Part shown: positions 14,566 through 22,563 of the stretch, in pieces
Position numbering within the stretch: position 1 is the stretch's first letter
Layout: every line of letters starts with the position of its first letter
Assembly (NCBI GenBank): GCA_964391195.1
Contig: CAYMLG010000013.1
Span: 1 to 64,000 of the forward strand
Direction of reading: 5' to 3'
From: JAAYXE01 sp964391195
GTDB taxonomy: Bacteria; Chloroflexota; Anaerolineae; Anaerolineales; UBA4823
Length of the DNA stretch: 64,000 nucleotides
Program-made: the position numbers and the translations under genes
Notes under the pieces: generated by a model
Seen by the model: the letters and a program-made list of their open reading frames with translations, nothing else
Databases searched by the model: none
What the model was told of the DNA's origin: nothing

Positions 14566-15537
14566 GTGATCGGTTTAAGTAATATGGTAACGCCGAAGAT
14601 TGAGCGCGAAGCTGAAGCGCGCAACTACGGCAAGTTTATCATCAGCCCGCTGGAGCGTGGTTATGGTATCACGCTGGGTAATGCCCTTCGCCGGGTATTG
14701 CTCTCTTCCCTGGAAGGTGCGGCGGTCACCTCAATCCGCATTGCTGATGTGCAGCACGAGTTCAGCGATATCCCGGGTGTGCGCGAAGACGTAATCCGGG
14801 TGATGCTGCAGATCAAGCAGTTGCGGATGAAGCTGTATGATGTAGATACCGCCCGCCTGCACCTGGAAGTGCGCGGCGGCGGGGTGGTCACGGCTGCCGA
14901 TATCATCGCTCCACCTGAAGTTGAGATCGTGAACCCTGATCTCTACCTGTTTACTGTAGATGATAACAACGCGAAGCTTGAGATCGAGATGACCGTAGAG
15001 CGCGGCCGGGGGTATTCACCGGCCGACGAGCGCACGGGTCGTCTGCCGATCGGTGAGCTGCCCGTCGATGCCATCTACAGCCCGGTCCGCCGGGTGAATT
15101 GGGATGTCGGTTATGCCCGGGTTGGTCAGAGCACCAATTACGACCGCCTGATGTTGGAAATCTGGACTGACGGGACCGTCGGGCCGGAAGAGGCGCTCAG
15201 CACGAGCGCGAAGATCGTCATCGACCATCTACGCCATCTGGCGGGGATCAGCGAGGAATCGCTGGCTGCTATTTCTCTGGACGAAGAGGAAACCAGCCGC
15301 CTGACCAGCGAGATGATCGAGACCCCCATCGAGAACCTGGACCTGTCGGTTCGGGTGTTCAACTCACTCAAACGCACCGGCATCACCACCGTCGGTGAGG
15401 TCATTGAGTTGCTCGAAAAAGGCGATGAAGCCGTTATGTCCATCCGGAACTTTGGTGAGAAAAGCCTGGACGAACTGCGACAGAAGATGTACGAGAAGGG
15501 CTACCTGAAGGATGGAGCCGAAAACGAAGCGGAGTAG
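14566..15537 (+). CDS. rpoA: DNA-directed RNA polymerase subunit alpha
   Basis: The 323-residue protein has the N-terminal assembly domain (FIISPLERGYGITLGNALRRVLLSSLEGAAVTSIRI at about 25-60) and the C-terminal domain (PIENLDLSVRVFNSLKRTGITTVGEVIELL) that contacts UP elements and activators. The dimer nucleates RNA polymerase. GTG 14566 follows GGGGATGAGG; ATG 14584 is an alternative. It lies between rpsD and rplQ as expected. Confidence 0.97.
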   Translation: MIGLSNMVTPKIEREAEARNYGKFIISPLERGYGITLGNALRRVLLSSLEGAAVTSIRIADVQHEFSDIPGVREDVIRVMLQIKQLRMKLYDVDTARLHLEVRGGGVVTAADIIAPPEVEIVNPDLYLFTVDDNNAKLEIEMTVERGRGYSPADERTGRLPIGELPVDAIYSPVRRVNWDVGYARVGQSTNYDRLMLEIWTDGTVGPEEALSTSAKIVIDHLRHLAGISEESLAAISLDEEETSRLTSEMIETPIENLDLSVRVFNSLKRTGITTVGEVIELLEKGDEAVMSIRNFGEKSLDELRQKMYEKGYLKDGAENEAE

Positions 15538-15543
15538 TTAAAA

Positions 15544-15921
15544 ATGCGACATGGAGTAGCTGGATATCGACTGAGCCGGGACAAGGATGAGCGCAAGGCG
15601 CTGCGTCGCAATCTCATCAAGCAGTTGTTCGAGCACGAACGGATCACGACAACCCGCGCCAAAGCGGCTGCTGTTCGTGGGCAGGCTGAGCGCTTGATCA
15701 CCCTGGCCAAACGCGGCAATCAGGCCGGAGATGCGAAGATGGTACATGCGCGCCGCCTGGCCGCAGCTCGCCTGGCAGATGCCGGCGCAGTGAGGAAATT
15801 GTTCGATGACATCGCTCCCCGCTATGAAAACCGCCCCGGTGGGTACACCCGTATTGTCAAGATCGGGCCCCGCTATGGCGATGCGGCGGAGATGGTGATC
15901 TTAGAGTTGGTAGAAGATTAA
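15544..15921 (+). CDS. rplQ: Large ribosomal subunit protein bL17
   Basis: A 125-residue protein beginning MRHGVAGYRLSRDKDERKALRRNL, close to the L17 pattern MRHxxxxxKLxRxxxHRxAL, with LFEHERITTTRAKAAAVRGQAERLITLAKRG and the end IGPRYGDAAEMVILELVED. It binds near the exit tunnel beside L22. The start is 6 nt after rpoA, completing the alpha operon; truA follows. Confidence 0.97.
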   Translation: MRHGVAGYRLSRDKDERKALRRNLIKQLFEHERITTTRAKAAAVRGQAERLITLAKRGNQAGDAKMVHARRLAAARLADAGAVRKLFDDIAPRYENRPGGYTRIVKIGPRYGDAAEMVILELVED

Positions 15922-15973
15922 TTCTGTTCCGTTGCCGGGTGGGTCAGGCCGATCAGCCGGCAATGAACGGACG

Positions 15974-16747
15974 ATGGCACGTTACCAGGTTATTCTCGTC
16001 TACGACGGAACGCACTTTCGAGGCTTTCAACGCCAGGTGCGGCTGCAGGACGGGGTGGACGAACGGACGGTTCAGGGAGAGGTGCAGACCGCTCTGAGGC
16101 GGCTGGGCTGGCAGGGCCAGTCTATCCTGGGCGCCGGACGGACGGATGCCGGGGTACATGCGGCAGGCCAGGTGATCGCATTCGATCTGGACTGGAAGCA
16201 TGGGACCGGCGATCTGCAAGCGGCTCTGAACAGCAACCTTCCGGAAGACATAGGGGTGCGCTCGGTGAAGCCGGCGCCTCCTGACTTCCACCCGCGCTAC
16301 GATGCAATCGAGCGGGTTTACCACTACCACCTGTTCTGCCAGAGCTGGCGCGATCCTTTGCGCGAGCGCTATGCCTGGCGGGTGTGGCCTCCTGTGGACA
16401 TGGCAAGGTTGGAACTCGGTACCGCCTTTTTGCCCGGCACGCACGACTTCTCGGCCTTCGGGACCCCGCCCCGATCCGAAGGTCATCCGGTCCGCAGTGT
16501 GACCCGGGCTGCCTGGTCGGTAAAGGGAGACGACCTCGTGTTCGAGATCGCCGCCAATGCTTTCCTGTACCACATGGTGCGCCGTCTCGTGCATTTCCTG
16601 GTGGCAATTGGCCAGGGCAAATTCGAGCCCGAAGACCTGCGCCACAAACTGGAAGCCGGAAATCAGCCCATGGTTCAGGGCCTGGCTCCGGCGCACGGTT
16701 TATCCCTGGTAGAGGTGCTCTACCCGGATAAGCGAGCAGACGAATAA
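15974..16747 (+). CDS. truA: tRNA pseudouridine(38-40) synthase TruA
   Basis: ATG 15974 gives a 257-residue enzyme with the catalytic aspartate D58 in GAGRTDAGVHAAGQV. Other family blocks are YDGTHFRGFQRQ at the start, RYDAIERVYHYHL, and AFLYHMVRRLVHFLVAIGQGK near the end. It makes pseudouridine in the anticodon stem-loop. Open frame extends to 15932 but lacks family similarity. truA after rplQ is common in Gram-positive and Chloroflexota operons. Confidence 0.95.
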   Translation: MARYQVILVYDGTHFRGFQRQVRLQDGVDERTVQGEVQTALRRLGWQGQSILGAGRTDAGVHAAGQVIAFDLDWKHGTGDLQAALNSNLPEDIGVRSVKPAPPDFHPRYDAIERVYHYHLFCQSWRDPLRERYAWRVWPPVDMARLELGTAFLPGTHDFSAFGTPPRSEGHPVRSVTRAAWSVKGDDLVFEIAANAFLYHMVRRLVHFLVAIGQGKFEPEDLRHKLEAGNQPMVQGLAPAHGLSLVEVLYPDKRADE

Positions 16748-16777
16748 CCGGAAACGAGAAAATATCCTGAAGAAGAT

Positions 16778-16823
16778 CCGGCGCTGGTGGATTGAATCCT
16801 TGCGAGTAAAATCCCTTCGCCGG
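16778..16823 (+). promoter_or_regulatory. Stem bracketing the rplM leader
   Basis: In the 95-nt leader between truA and rplM, CCGGCG (16778-16783) pairs with CGCCGG (16818-16823), with a small GGATT/AATCC hairpin inside. The closing stem ends two bases before an in-frame ATG at 16825. It could hold the ribosome site of rplM, but six base pairs alone are weak evidence. Confidence 0.3.
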
Positions 16824-16842
16824 TATGATGGAGATGATGAGC

Positions 16843-17286
16843 GTGGATAAGACATACGTTCCAAAAGCCGGCGAGATTACTCGGGATTGGATCCTGGTGG
16901 ATGCCAATGATCAGAACCTGGGTCGTCTGGCCACCCAAATCGCCCAAATTTTGCTGGGCAAGCACAAGACGAACTTCACCCCCGGCATGGATACTGGCGA
17001 CTTCGTGGTGGTGATCAACTGCGAACGGGTGCGCGTGACGGGCAATAAGATGGAAGAGAAAATGTACTACCGTCACTCACAGTATCCCAGCGGGTTGAAA
17101 GCTATAAGCCTGCGCGACCAGCTCGCCAAGCACCCCGAGCGGGTGATCCGGGCTGCAGTGTGGGGCATGATCCCGCACAATAAGTACGGCCGCCGGATTA
17201 TCAAGAAGCTCAAGATTTATGCTGGGCCGAACCATCCTCATGAAGCTCAGCAGCCGAAGCCCTTATCTTCCGTGATTAAGGAGTAG
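16843..17286 (+). CDS. rplM: Large ribosomal subunit protein uL13
   Basis: From GTG 16843 the product is 147 residues and starts MDKTYVPKAGEITRDWILVDANDQNLGRLA, matching the family. ATG 16825 is in frame and would add six residues (MMEMMS); TGGAG at 16829-16833 fits the GTG better, so the later start is preferred with moderate certainty. The GDFVVVINCERVRVTGNKMEEKMYYRHS region and AVWGMIPHNKYGR are diagnostic. rpsI follows after 5 nt. Confidence 0.93.
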   Translation: MDKTYVPKAGEITRDWILVDANDQNLGRLATQIAQILLGKHKTNFTPGMDTGDFVVVINCERVRVTGNKMEEKMYYRHSQYPSGLKAISLRDQLAKHPERVIRAAVWGMIPHNKYGRRIIKKLKIYAGPNHPHEAQQPKPLSSVIKE

Positions 17287-17291
17287 ATGTT

Positions 17292-17687
17292 ATGGCAGTA
17301 CAGTATTATGAGGGCGTTGGTCGCCGCAAAGAGAGCACTGCCCGTGTGCGCGTGATGAATGGTTCCGGCCGGTTCGTGGTCAACGATAAGCCAGCGCAGG
17401 ATTATTTCACCCGGTTGGGAGATCTGGAAGCTATTCTGGCCCCCATTCAGGCTGCCGGTGAGAATCCTTCCATGCTGGATGTCACCGTGGTAGTGCGCGG
17501 TGGCGGTGTGACCGGACAGACCGAAGCGGTCCAGCTCGGTTTGGCCCGGGCGCTGATCACAATGAATCCGGACCTTCAACCGGTGCTCCGCAAGGGCGGT
17601 TTCTTGACCCGCGATGCACGCGTCAAAGAGCGCAAGAAACCCGGCCTCAAGCGCGCCCGCAAGGCTCCGACCTATACCAAGCGTTAA
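17292..17687 (+). CDS. rpsI: Small ribosomal subunit protein uS9
   Basis: The 131-residue protein has the S9 start YYEGVGRRKESTARVRVMNGSG, the middle GGGVTGQTEAVQLGLARAL and the long basic tail VKERKKPGLKRARKAPTYTKR that reaches the P-site tRNA. The final KR is conserved. It closes the r-protein region, and a hairpin plus T-run about 75 bases later marks the end of transcription. Confidence 0.98.
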   Translation: MAVQYYEGVGRRKESTARVRVMNGSGRFVVNDKPAQDYFTRLGDLEAILAPIQAAGENPSMLDVTVVVRGGGVTGQTEAVQLGLARALITMNPDLQPVLRKGGFLTRDARVKERKKPGLKRARKAPTYTKR

Positions 17688-17760
17688 ACTAGAATAGGTT
17701 CCAAAGAGTTGGTGCCAGGGTGGTTCAGGCGCCTTCTCTTTGTGGTGAGATCGATAGAAT

Positions 17761-17795
17761 GGCCGTGCGGGTATTCCCGGGCGGCCGTTTTTATT
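17761..17795 (+). terminator. Rho-independent terminator after rpsI
   Basis: GGCCGTGCGGG (17761-17771) pairs with CCCGGGCGGCC (17776-17786) around TATT, with one G-U wobble and one mismatch, and TTTTT follows at 17788-17792. It closes the rplM-rpsI unit. An open frame runs through it into mazG, which is why mazG is started after it at 17819. Confidence 0.8.
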
Positions 17796-17818
17796 CTCAC
17801 AGAAAGCGAATATTCCTG

Positions 17819-19279
17819 ATGGGAACCAATGGTATCACCCTGGTGGGACTCGGCCCCGGCGCTCTCGGGCAACTCACGTTGGAAGCGTGGCAGATCTTGC
17901 AAAACGCCTCTGAAATTTACCTGCGCACCTCCCGGCACCCCGTCGTTGAGAGGCTGCCCAATCCAGGTGCGCTGCATTCGTTCGATGAACTGTATCTGTC
18001 TGCGGAGACGCTCACCCAGGCGCATGCCCGTATTGTGGAGCGGGTTCTGGAATTGGGGAGGCGCCCGGAGGGGGTGATCTATGCCGTGCCAGGACATCCA
18101 TTTGTCGCCGAGGTAACCGGGGTGGAGATTGCCAGCCGGGCCCGGGAAGCGGATATCCCCCTGCGGGTAGTCGAGGGGATCAGCTTATTGGAGCCTGTCT
18201 TCTCGGCCTTGCAGATCGATCCTTACCCGCACACTGCATTCGTGGATGCGCTGGAACTGGCGCAGGCTCATGTGCCGACATTTCAACCGAATTTCCCCGC
18301 GGTGATCGCCCAACTGTATTCAACCCAATTGGCCTCCCAGGTGAAGCGCACCCTGCTGACCCTATACCCTGGCGAACGTGAAGTGGCGCTCGTCCACCAA
18401 TGGGATGCAGACGGGCAGCGGGTGGAGCGGTTGCCGCTTTCGGCGATCGATCAGAGCGAAGAGATCGGAACAGGCACCTGCCTGTACCTGCCTGCGCTGG
18501 ACCATGCTGCGGCATTCGAGGCGTTCCTGGAAGTGGTGGCGCATCTACGGGCGCCGGAGGGCTGTCCCTGGGACCGGGAACAGACTCACAAGAGTCTCAG
18601 CCAGGCGCTGATCGAAGAAGCCTACGAGGCCCTGGAAGCGATCGAACGAGAAAACCCGGCAGCTATACAGGAGGAGCTTGGGGATCTGCTGCTGGTGCTT
18701 ATGATGCACGCCCAGATTGCCTCCGAAGCAGGGGATTTCAATATGAGCGATGTGCTGCGCGGTATTCACACCAAAATCGTACGCCGGCATCCCCATGTGT
18801 TTGGCGATGCGGCTGCCGGGGATGCCGAGGCGGTGCTAAAGACCTGGGAACGGTTGAAAGCCGAAGAACGGGCGGCTAGCGGCAAGGGGGAAGCCAGTTT
18901 GCTGGATGGGGTTGCCCTGGCGCTGCCGGCGCTGATTCAGGCCGAGGAATACCAGAAGCGAGCGGCGAGGGTGGGGTTCGATTGGCCTGAAATCCAGGGC
19001 GTGCGGGAGAAGTTGAGTGAAGAGTTGTCCGAGCTGGATCAGGCGCGGGACCTCGACGAGCGCAGTTCGGAGCTTGGCGATCTGCTGTTTGCGGTGGTGA
19101 ACCTGGCCCGCTGGTATAAAGTGGATCCGGAAGCTGCGCTGCGGGCGACGAACCAGAAGTTTCGCCAGCGGTTCAGCTACATCGAGCGCTCGGCTCGCGC
19201 TCAGGGACGCAGCCCTGCCGACCTCTCTATAGAAGAGATGGAAGCGTTATGGCAGGAGGCCAAAAAGTTCGATCGGTAA
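17819..19279 (+). CDS. mazG: Tetrapyrrole methylase-like domain fused to MazG nucleotide pyrophosphohydrolase
   Basis: ATG 17819 gives 486 residues. Residues 1-220 resemble a SAM-binding tetrapyrrole-methylase domain (ITLVGLGPGALGQLTLEAW, YAVPGHPFVAEVTG), and residues 230-486 are two MazG repeats with LIEEAYEALEAIERE and ELGDLLLVLMMHAQIA. B. subtilis YabN has this architecture. The MazG part hydrolyses NTPs to NMPs and pyrophosphate; the methylase part has no proven substrate. The frame is open upstream through a terminator, so the later start is used. Confidence 0.92.
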   Translation: MGTNGITLVGLGPGALGQLTLEAWQILQNASEIYLRTSRHPVVERLPNPGALHSFDELYLSAETLTQAHARIVERVLELGRRPEGVIYAVPGHPFVAEVTGVEIASRAREADIPLRVVEGISLLEPVFSALQIDPYPHTAFVDALELAQAHVPTFQPNFPAVIAQLYSTQLASQVKRTLLTLYPGEREVALVHQWDADGQRVERLPLSAIDQSEEIGTGTCLYLPALDHAAAFEAFLEVVAHLRAPEGCPWDREQTHKSLSQALIEEAYEALEAIERENPAAIQEELGDLLLVLMMHAQIASEAGDFNMSDVLRGIHTKIVRRHPHVFGDAAAGDAEAVLKTWERLKAEERAASGKGEASLLDGVALALPALIQAEEYQKRAARVGFDWPEIQGVREKLSEELSELDQARDLDERSSELGDLLFAVVNLARWYKVDPEAALRATNQKFRQRFSYIERSARAQGRSPADLSIEEMEALWQEAKKFDR

Positions 19280-19333
19280 AAACAGCCGGGGAGATGGAAG
19301 CGCTCTGCCCGGAAAACAGGAAGCCCAAATTCT

Positions 19334-19376
19334 AAAAACAGGATCCATCCTCCAATTTGGGATGGATCCTGTTTTT
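19334..19376. terminator. Bidirectional terminator between mazG and the AIM24-family gene
   Basis: AAAAACAGGATCCATCC (19334-19350) pairs perfectly with GGATGGATCCTGTTTTT (19360-19376). Both strands end in a U-run after a GC-containing stem, so it can stop the converging genes mazG (plus) and the AIM24-family gene (minus). Confidence 0.9.
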
Positions 19377-19391
19377 GCGATAGGATGAAAT

Positions 19392-20165
19392 TTAGAAGCC
19401 CCGGTCGCCGCCCAGGAGCCCGCCGAGGACATCCCCGCCGACTCCGGCTACCCCGCGTCGCTCTCCCACTTGCCGGGATCCAGCAGCAGCCATGATCCGG
19501 TCCGCCAGGCGCGAGAAGGGCAGGCTCTGCAGATAAACTTTCCCCGGTCCGGTGAGCTTCGCCAGGAACAGTCCCTCTCCCCCGAAGAGGGCATTCTTGA
19601 AACCACCGATGAACTGGATGTCATAATCAACGCTGGGGGCAAAGGCAACGATACAGCCGGTGTCCACCCGCAAGGTTTCTCCTGCGGCCAGGGTCTTCTC
19701 AATGATGGCGCCGCCGGCATGGACAAACGCCAGCCCATCCCCCTCCAGGCGCTGCAGGATAAAACCCTCACCGCCGAACAGACCGGCGCCGAGTCGCTTG
19801 GTGAAGGCGATCTCGATCTCGGTCCCCTGAGCTGCGCAGAGGAAGGAATCCTTCTGACAGATGAATTGTCCACCGGCCGCACTCAGATCGATGGGGATCA
19901 CCTTGCCCGGGTAAGGCGCGCCGAAGGCGACCCGGCTCTTCGCCTGTCCCTGGTTCAAGAAGGTGGTAATGAAAAAGCTTTCGCCGGTGATCATGCGCTT
20001 CAACCCTTTGAACAGGCCTCCGCCGGTGCCTGTCTGCATTTCGATGCCGTTTTCCATATAGGTCATCGTCCCGGCTTCGGCCCGGACTCCTTCACCCGGG
20101 TCCAATTCAATTTCAACCAACTGCATATCATCACCGAAAATTTTGTATTCGATCAGGTCTGCCAT
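19392..20165 (-). CDS. AIM24 / TIGR00266 family protein
   Basis: The 257-residue protein starts MADLIEYKIFGDDMQLVEIELDPGEGV and has the beta-helical repeat features of the AIM24 family: EAGTMTYMENGIEM, then FITTFLNQGQAKSRVAFGAPYPGKVIPIDL, SFLCAAQGTEIEIAF and FGGEGFILQRLEG. No signal peptide or membrane span is clear, and the end is glycine-rich. Its molecular role in bacteria is not settled. AAGGAG lies before the start and a promoter-like pair at 20206-20234. It stands alone. Confidence 0.88.
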   Translation of the reverse strand: MADLIEYKIFGDDMQLVEIELDPGEGVRAEAGTMTYMENGIEMQTGTGGGLFKGLKRMITGESFFITTFLNQGQAKSRVAFGAPYPGKVIPIDLSAAGGQFICQKDSFLCAAQGTEIEIAFTKRLGAGLFGGEGFILQRLEGDGLAFVHAGGAIIEKTLAAGETLRVDTGCIVAFAPSVDYDIQFIGGFKNALFGGEGLFLAKLTGPGKVYLQSLPFSRLADRIMAAAGSRQVGERRGVAGVGGDVLGGLLGGDRGF

Positions 20166-20205
20166 TTCAAATTCTCCTTATATTTTATCTGGATAGATTC
20201 CCTGG

Positions 20206-20234
20206 TCTATACCCGAAAGCGATTCTCGATCCAA
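20206..20234 (-). promoter_or_regulatory. Promoter of the AIM24-family gene
   Basis: Read on the minus strand, TTGGAT (20229-20234) and TATAGA (20206-20211) are 17 bases apart, about 40 bases upstream of the start codon. The consensus match is fair and the spacing ideal. Confidence 0.5.
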
Positions 20235-20347
20235 CGGAATACGCACCTCCCTTGTTCAATACTTATACGTCGAACGGACTGAAAAGTTGTATCCCCATTT
20301 CAAAATCGCCTGGCGGATCAACGGGATTATTTGCATTCCCTATTCAT

Positions 20348-20371
20348 CACCGTTCCCAGCCGGGAACGGTG
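20348..20371. repeat. Perfect 10-bp inverted repeat downstream of the small membrane gene
   Basis: CACCGTTCCC (20348-20357) and GGGAACGGTG (20362-20371) flank a four-base loop. It lies 41 bases after the stop of the minus-strand membrane gene. No U-run follows, so it is a terminator-like stem or a protein site. The rest of the 247-bp gap 20166-20412 holds only the promoter noted above. Confidence 0.45.
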
Positions 20372-20412
20372 GTAAATCGCATCAGGCAGACTGTCCCCAG
20401 GCCAGGTGGGCC

Positions 20413-20847
20413 TCAGGATGGTGAATTGACCGCTTCGGAAGACCGCCCAAACCCCGTCCCTAAGATGATAGCGTAGGCGAGGGTAAACAGGCCGAAAACT
20501 GCGATCAGGATCAATCCGCTGGCTGTTTCCCAGATTGCGAACTGCTGTGTAGTAGCGACAAAAGCGCCCATGGCATTGGCGAGCAGCAGGGCAAATGCCA
20601 CTCCCCGGCGGCCCTCGGACGGGCCGGTGGCGGCGTAACTACGCACCGCCCAGAGGACCAGCCCAAAGCCGAATATTGCCGCGCCGAACAGCCGGGCGAA
20701 CGAGGCGACGTGCCAGTACAAAAGCACGTTTTCTTCGGGGATCTCCGGAACGCCGAAGAATGCCAGCATCAGCGGACCGTAGAGGGCAAAGGCGATGCCT
20801 GCGACCAATGCCAACACGGCGTTTAGGGTAATGGTGAATTTGAACAT
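20413..20847 (-). CDS. Small four-helix membrane protein, function unknown
   Basis: The 144-residue product has four likely transmembrane helices (about 5-30, 44-68, 80-102 and 108-130). No catalytic motif is visible. An acid pair at PEIPEEN and an aromatic WHVASFARLFG segment lie between the first two helices. Its start abuts the stop of the 2H phosphoesterase gene, so both are likely one minus-strand operon. It could belong to one of the many small DUF families of membrane proteins; I cannot name it. Confidence 0.7.
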   Translation of the reverse strand: MFKFTITLNAVLALVAGIAFALYGPLMLAFFGVPEIPEENVLLYWHVASFARLFGAAIFGFGLVLWAVRSYAATGPSEGRRGVAFALLLANAMGAFVATTQQFAIWETASGLILIAVFGLFTLAYAIILGTGFGRSSEAVNSPS

Positions 20848-21407
20848 CAGGGTTTCGTCTCCTTTGGTGAGCCGGATAAATCGAACCGGTCATGGATTTG
20901 GGCATTTTCCCCAGGGGGTTGGGTGAGCACCGCCAGGTTGTCGATGACCATCTCCCAAGCGTAGGGGCGAAAAGCCAACCGGGTGATCACACCGGCAATG
21001 TTTGCCTGATCGATATCCTCCAGCGCCAGGCTGATATGTGGGATCCACGCCTCAGGCTGGTAGTAAGGGCTGAGGGACCGTCTGTGCGGTTGAGCTGCCT
21101 CCCAGAGCCGGGCGTGCAGTTGGTACATCTCTATGGTCTTGACGACATGGATAAAGATGACCGGCTGCGGGCCGGTGAAGACACCTAAACCGGCGGTGCG
21201 AACTACTAACGGCGGCTGCTCTCGGGCGATGGGCATGATGGCTGAAGCCAGGCGATCAAAATCATAACCACGCGCTACCTGCCAGGTGAAATGGGGGAAA
21301 GGGGTGATGCGCACGCCTTTCAAACCGAATTCGGCTTCTAGCTCTCGCCAGATCTCTTCAACTTGCTGGTAGTAATGTTGGGGCAGAATGGATACGAGAG
21401 CATGCAT
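20847..21407 (-). CDS. 2H phosphoesterase superfamily protein (2'-5' RNA ligase-like)
   Basis: ATG 21407 gives 186 residues. Two HxT/S motifs define the 2H fold: H39-F-T41 in PFPHFTWQVA and H124-I-S126 in WIPHISLALE. Members include LigT-type RNA ligases and cyclic phosphodiesterases, so the exact substrate is open. A longer frame to 21482 would overlap the start of the next gene region and is not needed. It lies between the methyltransferase and the small membrane protein on the same strand. Confidence 0.85.
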   Translation of the reverse strand: MHALVSILPQHYYQQVEEIWRELEAEFGLKGVRITPFPHFTWQVARGYDFDRLASAIMPIAREQPPLVVRTAGLGVFTGPQPVIFIHVVKTIEMYQLHARLWEAAQPHRRSLSPYYQPEAWIPHISLALEDIDQANIAGVITRLAFRPYAWEMVIDNLAVLTQPPGENAQIHDRFDLSGSPKETKP

Positions 21408-21466
21408 AGGGGAGTCGCTCGGTGGTCTATCCGGTTTGCGTGAGGTTCCGGCCGGAGGCGAGATGA

Positions 21467-22369
21467 TTACCCGGCGGCCCAACGGGCAAAGATTGCGGTC
21501 GAAACATGGCGCCCGGCGCTCTGCTCCACCAGGACCAATTCCCCGGCTTCGAGACTCCCCCCTAGTCCGGAGAGCGTCTCATCCAGTGCGTAGTAGACGC
21601 TGAGGGATGAAGCCCGGATGGCATAGGCGGTTAGCACGACGAACAGCGGGCGCCGGCTGAGCAGTTTTCGGCACTCGGCCAGCAGTGCGGGGAGTGCGGC
21701 GAAGAATTCCCACACTTGCCCCGATGGCCCGCGGCCAAATTTGGGCGGATCGAGCACCAGGCCTTCATACTGCGAATTCCGGCGCACTTCACGCCGGACG
21801 AACTTTTCTACATCATCCACCAGCCAGCGCACCGGGCGATCTTCCAGTCCGGAGAGGGCCTGGTTTTCCCTGGCGATGGTGATCGCTTTTTTGCTGGCAT
21901 CCACATGGGTGACCTGCGCGCCCGCCTGGGCTGCCGCCAGCGTCGCCAACCCGGTGTAGCCAAACAGGTTCAGGACTCGGACTTCTCTTCCCGCACTGAG
22001 TATTTTGTCCGCCATCCAATCCCAATGAGCGGCCTGCTCGGGGAACACGCCCATATGGCGAGATCCGGCAGCATGGGCTTTGAAGCGCAGCCCTTTATAA
22101 GTCATTTCCCAGGGGGAATCGACCGGCCGGTTGAACTGCCAGCGGCCTCCGCTCTCCTCACCGGTCGGCTGGAACACGGCATGGGCCGCCCGCCATTGTT
22201 TTTCGGGCAGGGAAGGCTGCCAGATAGCCTGGGCCTCCGGGCGGACAAAAGTGTAGGCGCCGTAGCGTTCCAGCTTCAACCCGCCGCCGCTGTCGAGCAG
22301 CTCGTAATCTTTCCAATCTGTGGATGCGAGCAGGCGTAGCTCTGGAATCGTCAATTTTTGCTGTGTCAC
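21467..22369 (-). CDS. Class I SAM-dependent methyltransferase, RlmI/RlmK-type
   Basis: The 300-residue protein has motif I VLNLFGYTGLATLA (about 132-145), an acidic HVDASK end of strand 2, and DPPKFGRG (207-214), the motif of 23S rRNA methyltransferases related to RlmI and RlmK. It lacks the N-terminal PUA domain of E. coli RlmI. Start is taken at 22369; a promoter pair at 22449-22476 lies upstream. Substrate is inferred from family only. Confidence 0.85.
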   Translation of the reverse strand: MTQQKLTIPELRLLASTDWKDYELLDSGGGLKLERYGAYTFVRPEAQAIWQPSLPEKQWRAAHAVFQPTGEESGGRWQFNRPVDSPWEMTYKGLRFKAHAAGSRHMGVFPEQAAHWDWMADKILSAGREVRVLNLFGYTGLATLAAAQAGAQVTHVDASKKAITIARENQALSGLEDRPVRWLVDDVEKFVRREVRRNSQYEGLVLDPPKFGRGPSGQVWEFFAALPALLAECRKLLSRRPLFVVLTAYAIRASSLSVYYALDETLSGLGGSLEAGELVLVEQSAGRHVSTAIFARWAAG

Positions 22370-22448
22370 TTATCAAGGAACTCCATGCCCAGCTATTTTT
22401 TTCCCGCTTCTTCTGGATGGGTAAAAGAAAATCACCCTTATTTTAACT

Positions 22449-22476
22449 ATTGTATAACAAGCTGGGGAGTTGTCAA
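22449..22476 (-). promoter_or_regulatory. Promoter of the methyltransferase gene
   Basis: On the minus strand, a perfect TTGACA (22471-22476) and TACAAT (22449-22454) are 16 bases apart, giving a leader of about 70 nt before ATG 22369. The rest of the 194-bp gap to tnaA holds only the inverted repeat next to it. Confidence 0.65.
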
Positions 22477-22508
22477 CGTTACGGGGGGAGGGTAGAAATG
22501 AGCTACCG

Positions 22509-22553
22509 GGCGTGGATCATCCCAACTGGAGAGCAGCCGGGATGATCCACGCC
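22509..22553. repeat. Perfect 15-bp inverted repeat after tnaA (terminator-like)
   Basis: GGCGTGGATCATCCC (22509-22523) and GGGATGATCCACGCC (22539-22553) flank a 15-base loop, 10 bases past the minus-strand tnaA stop. No U-run follows on either strand. A Rho-independent terminator of non-standard type is the simplest reading. Confidence 0.55.
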
Positions 22554-22563
22554 TAAGGTGGGG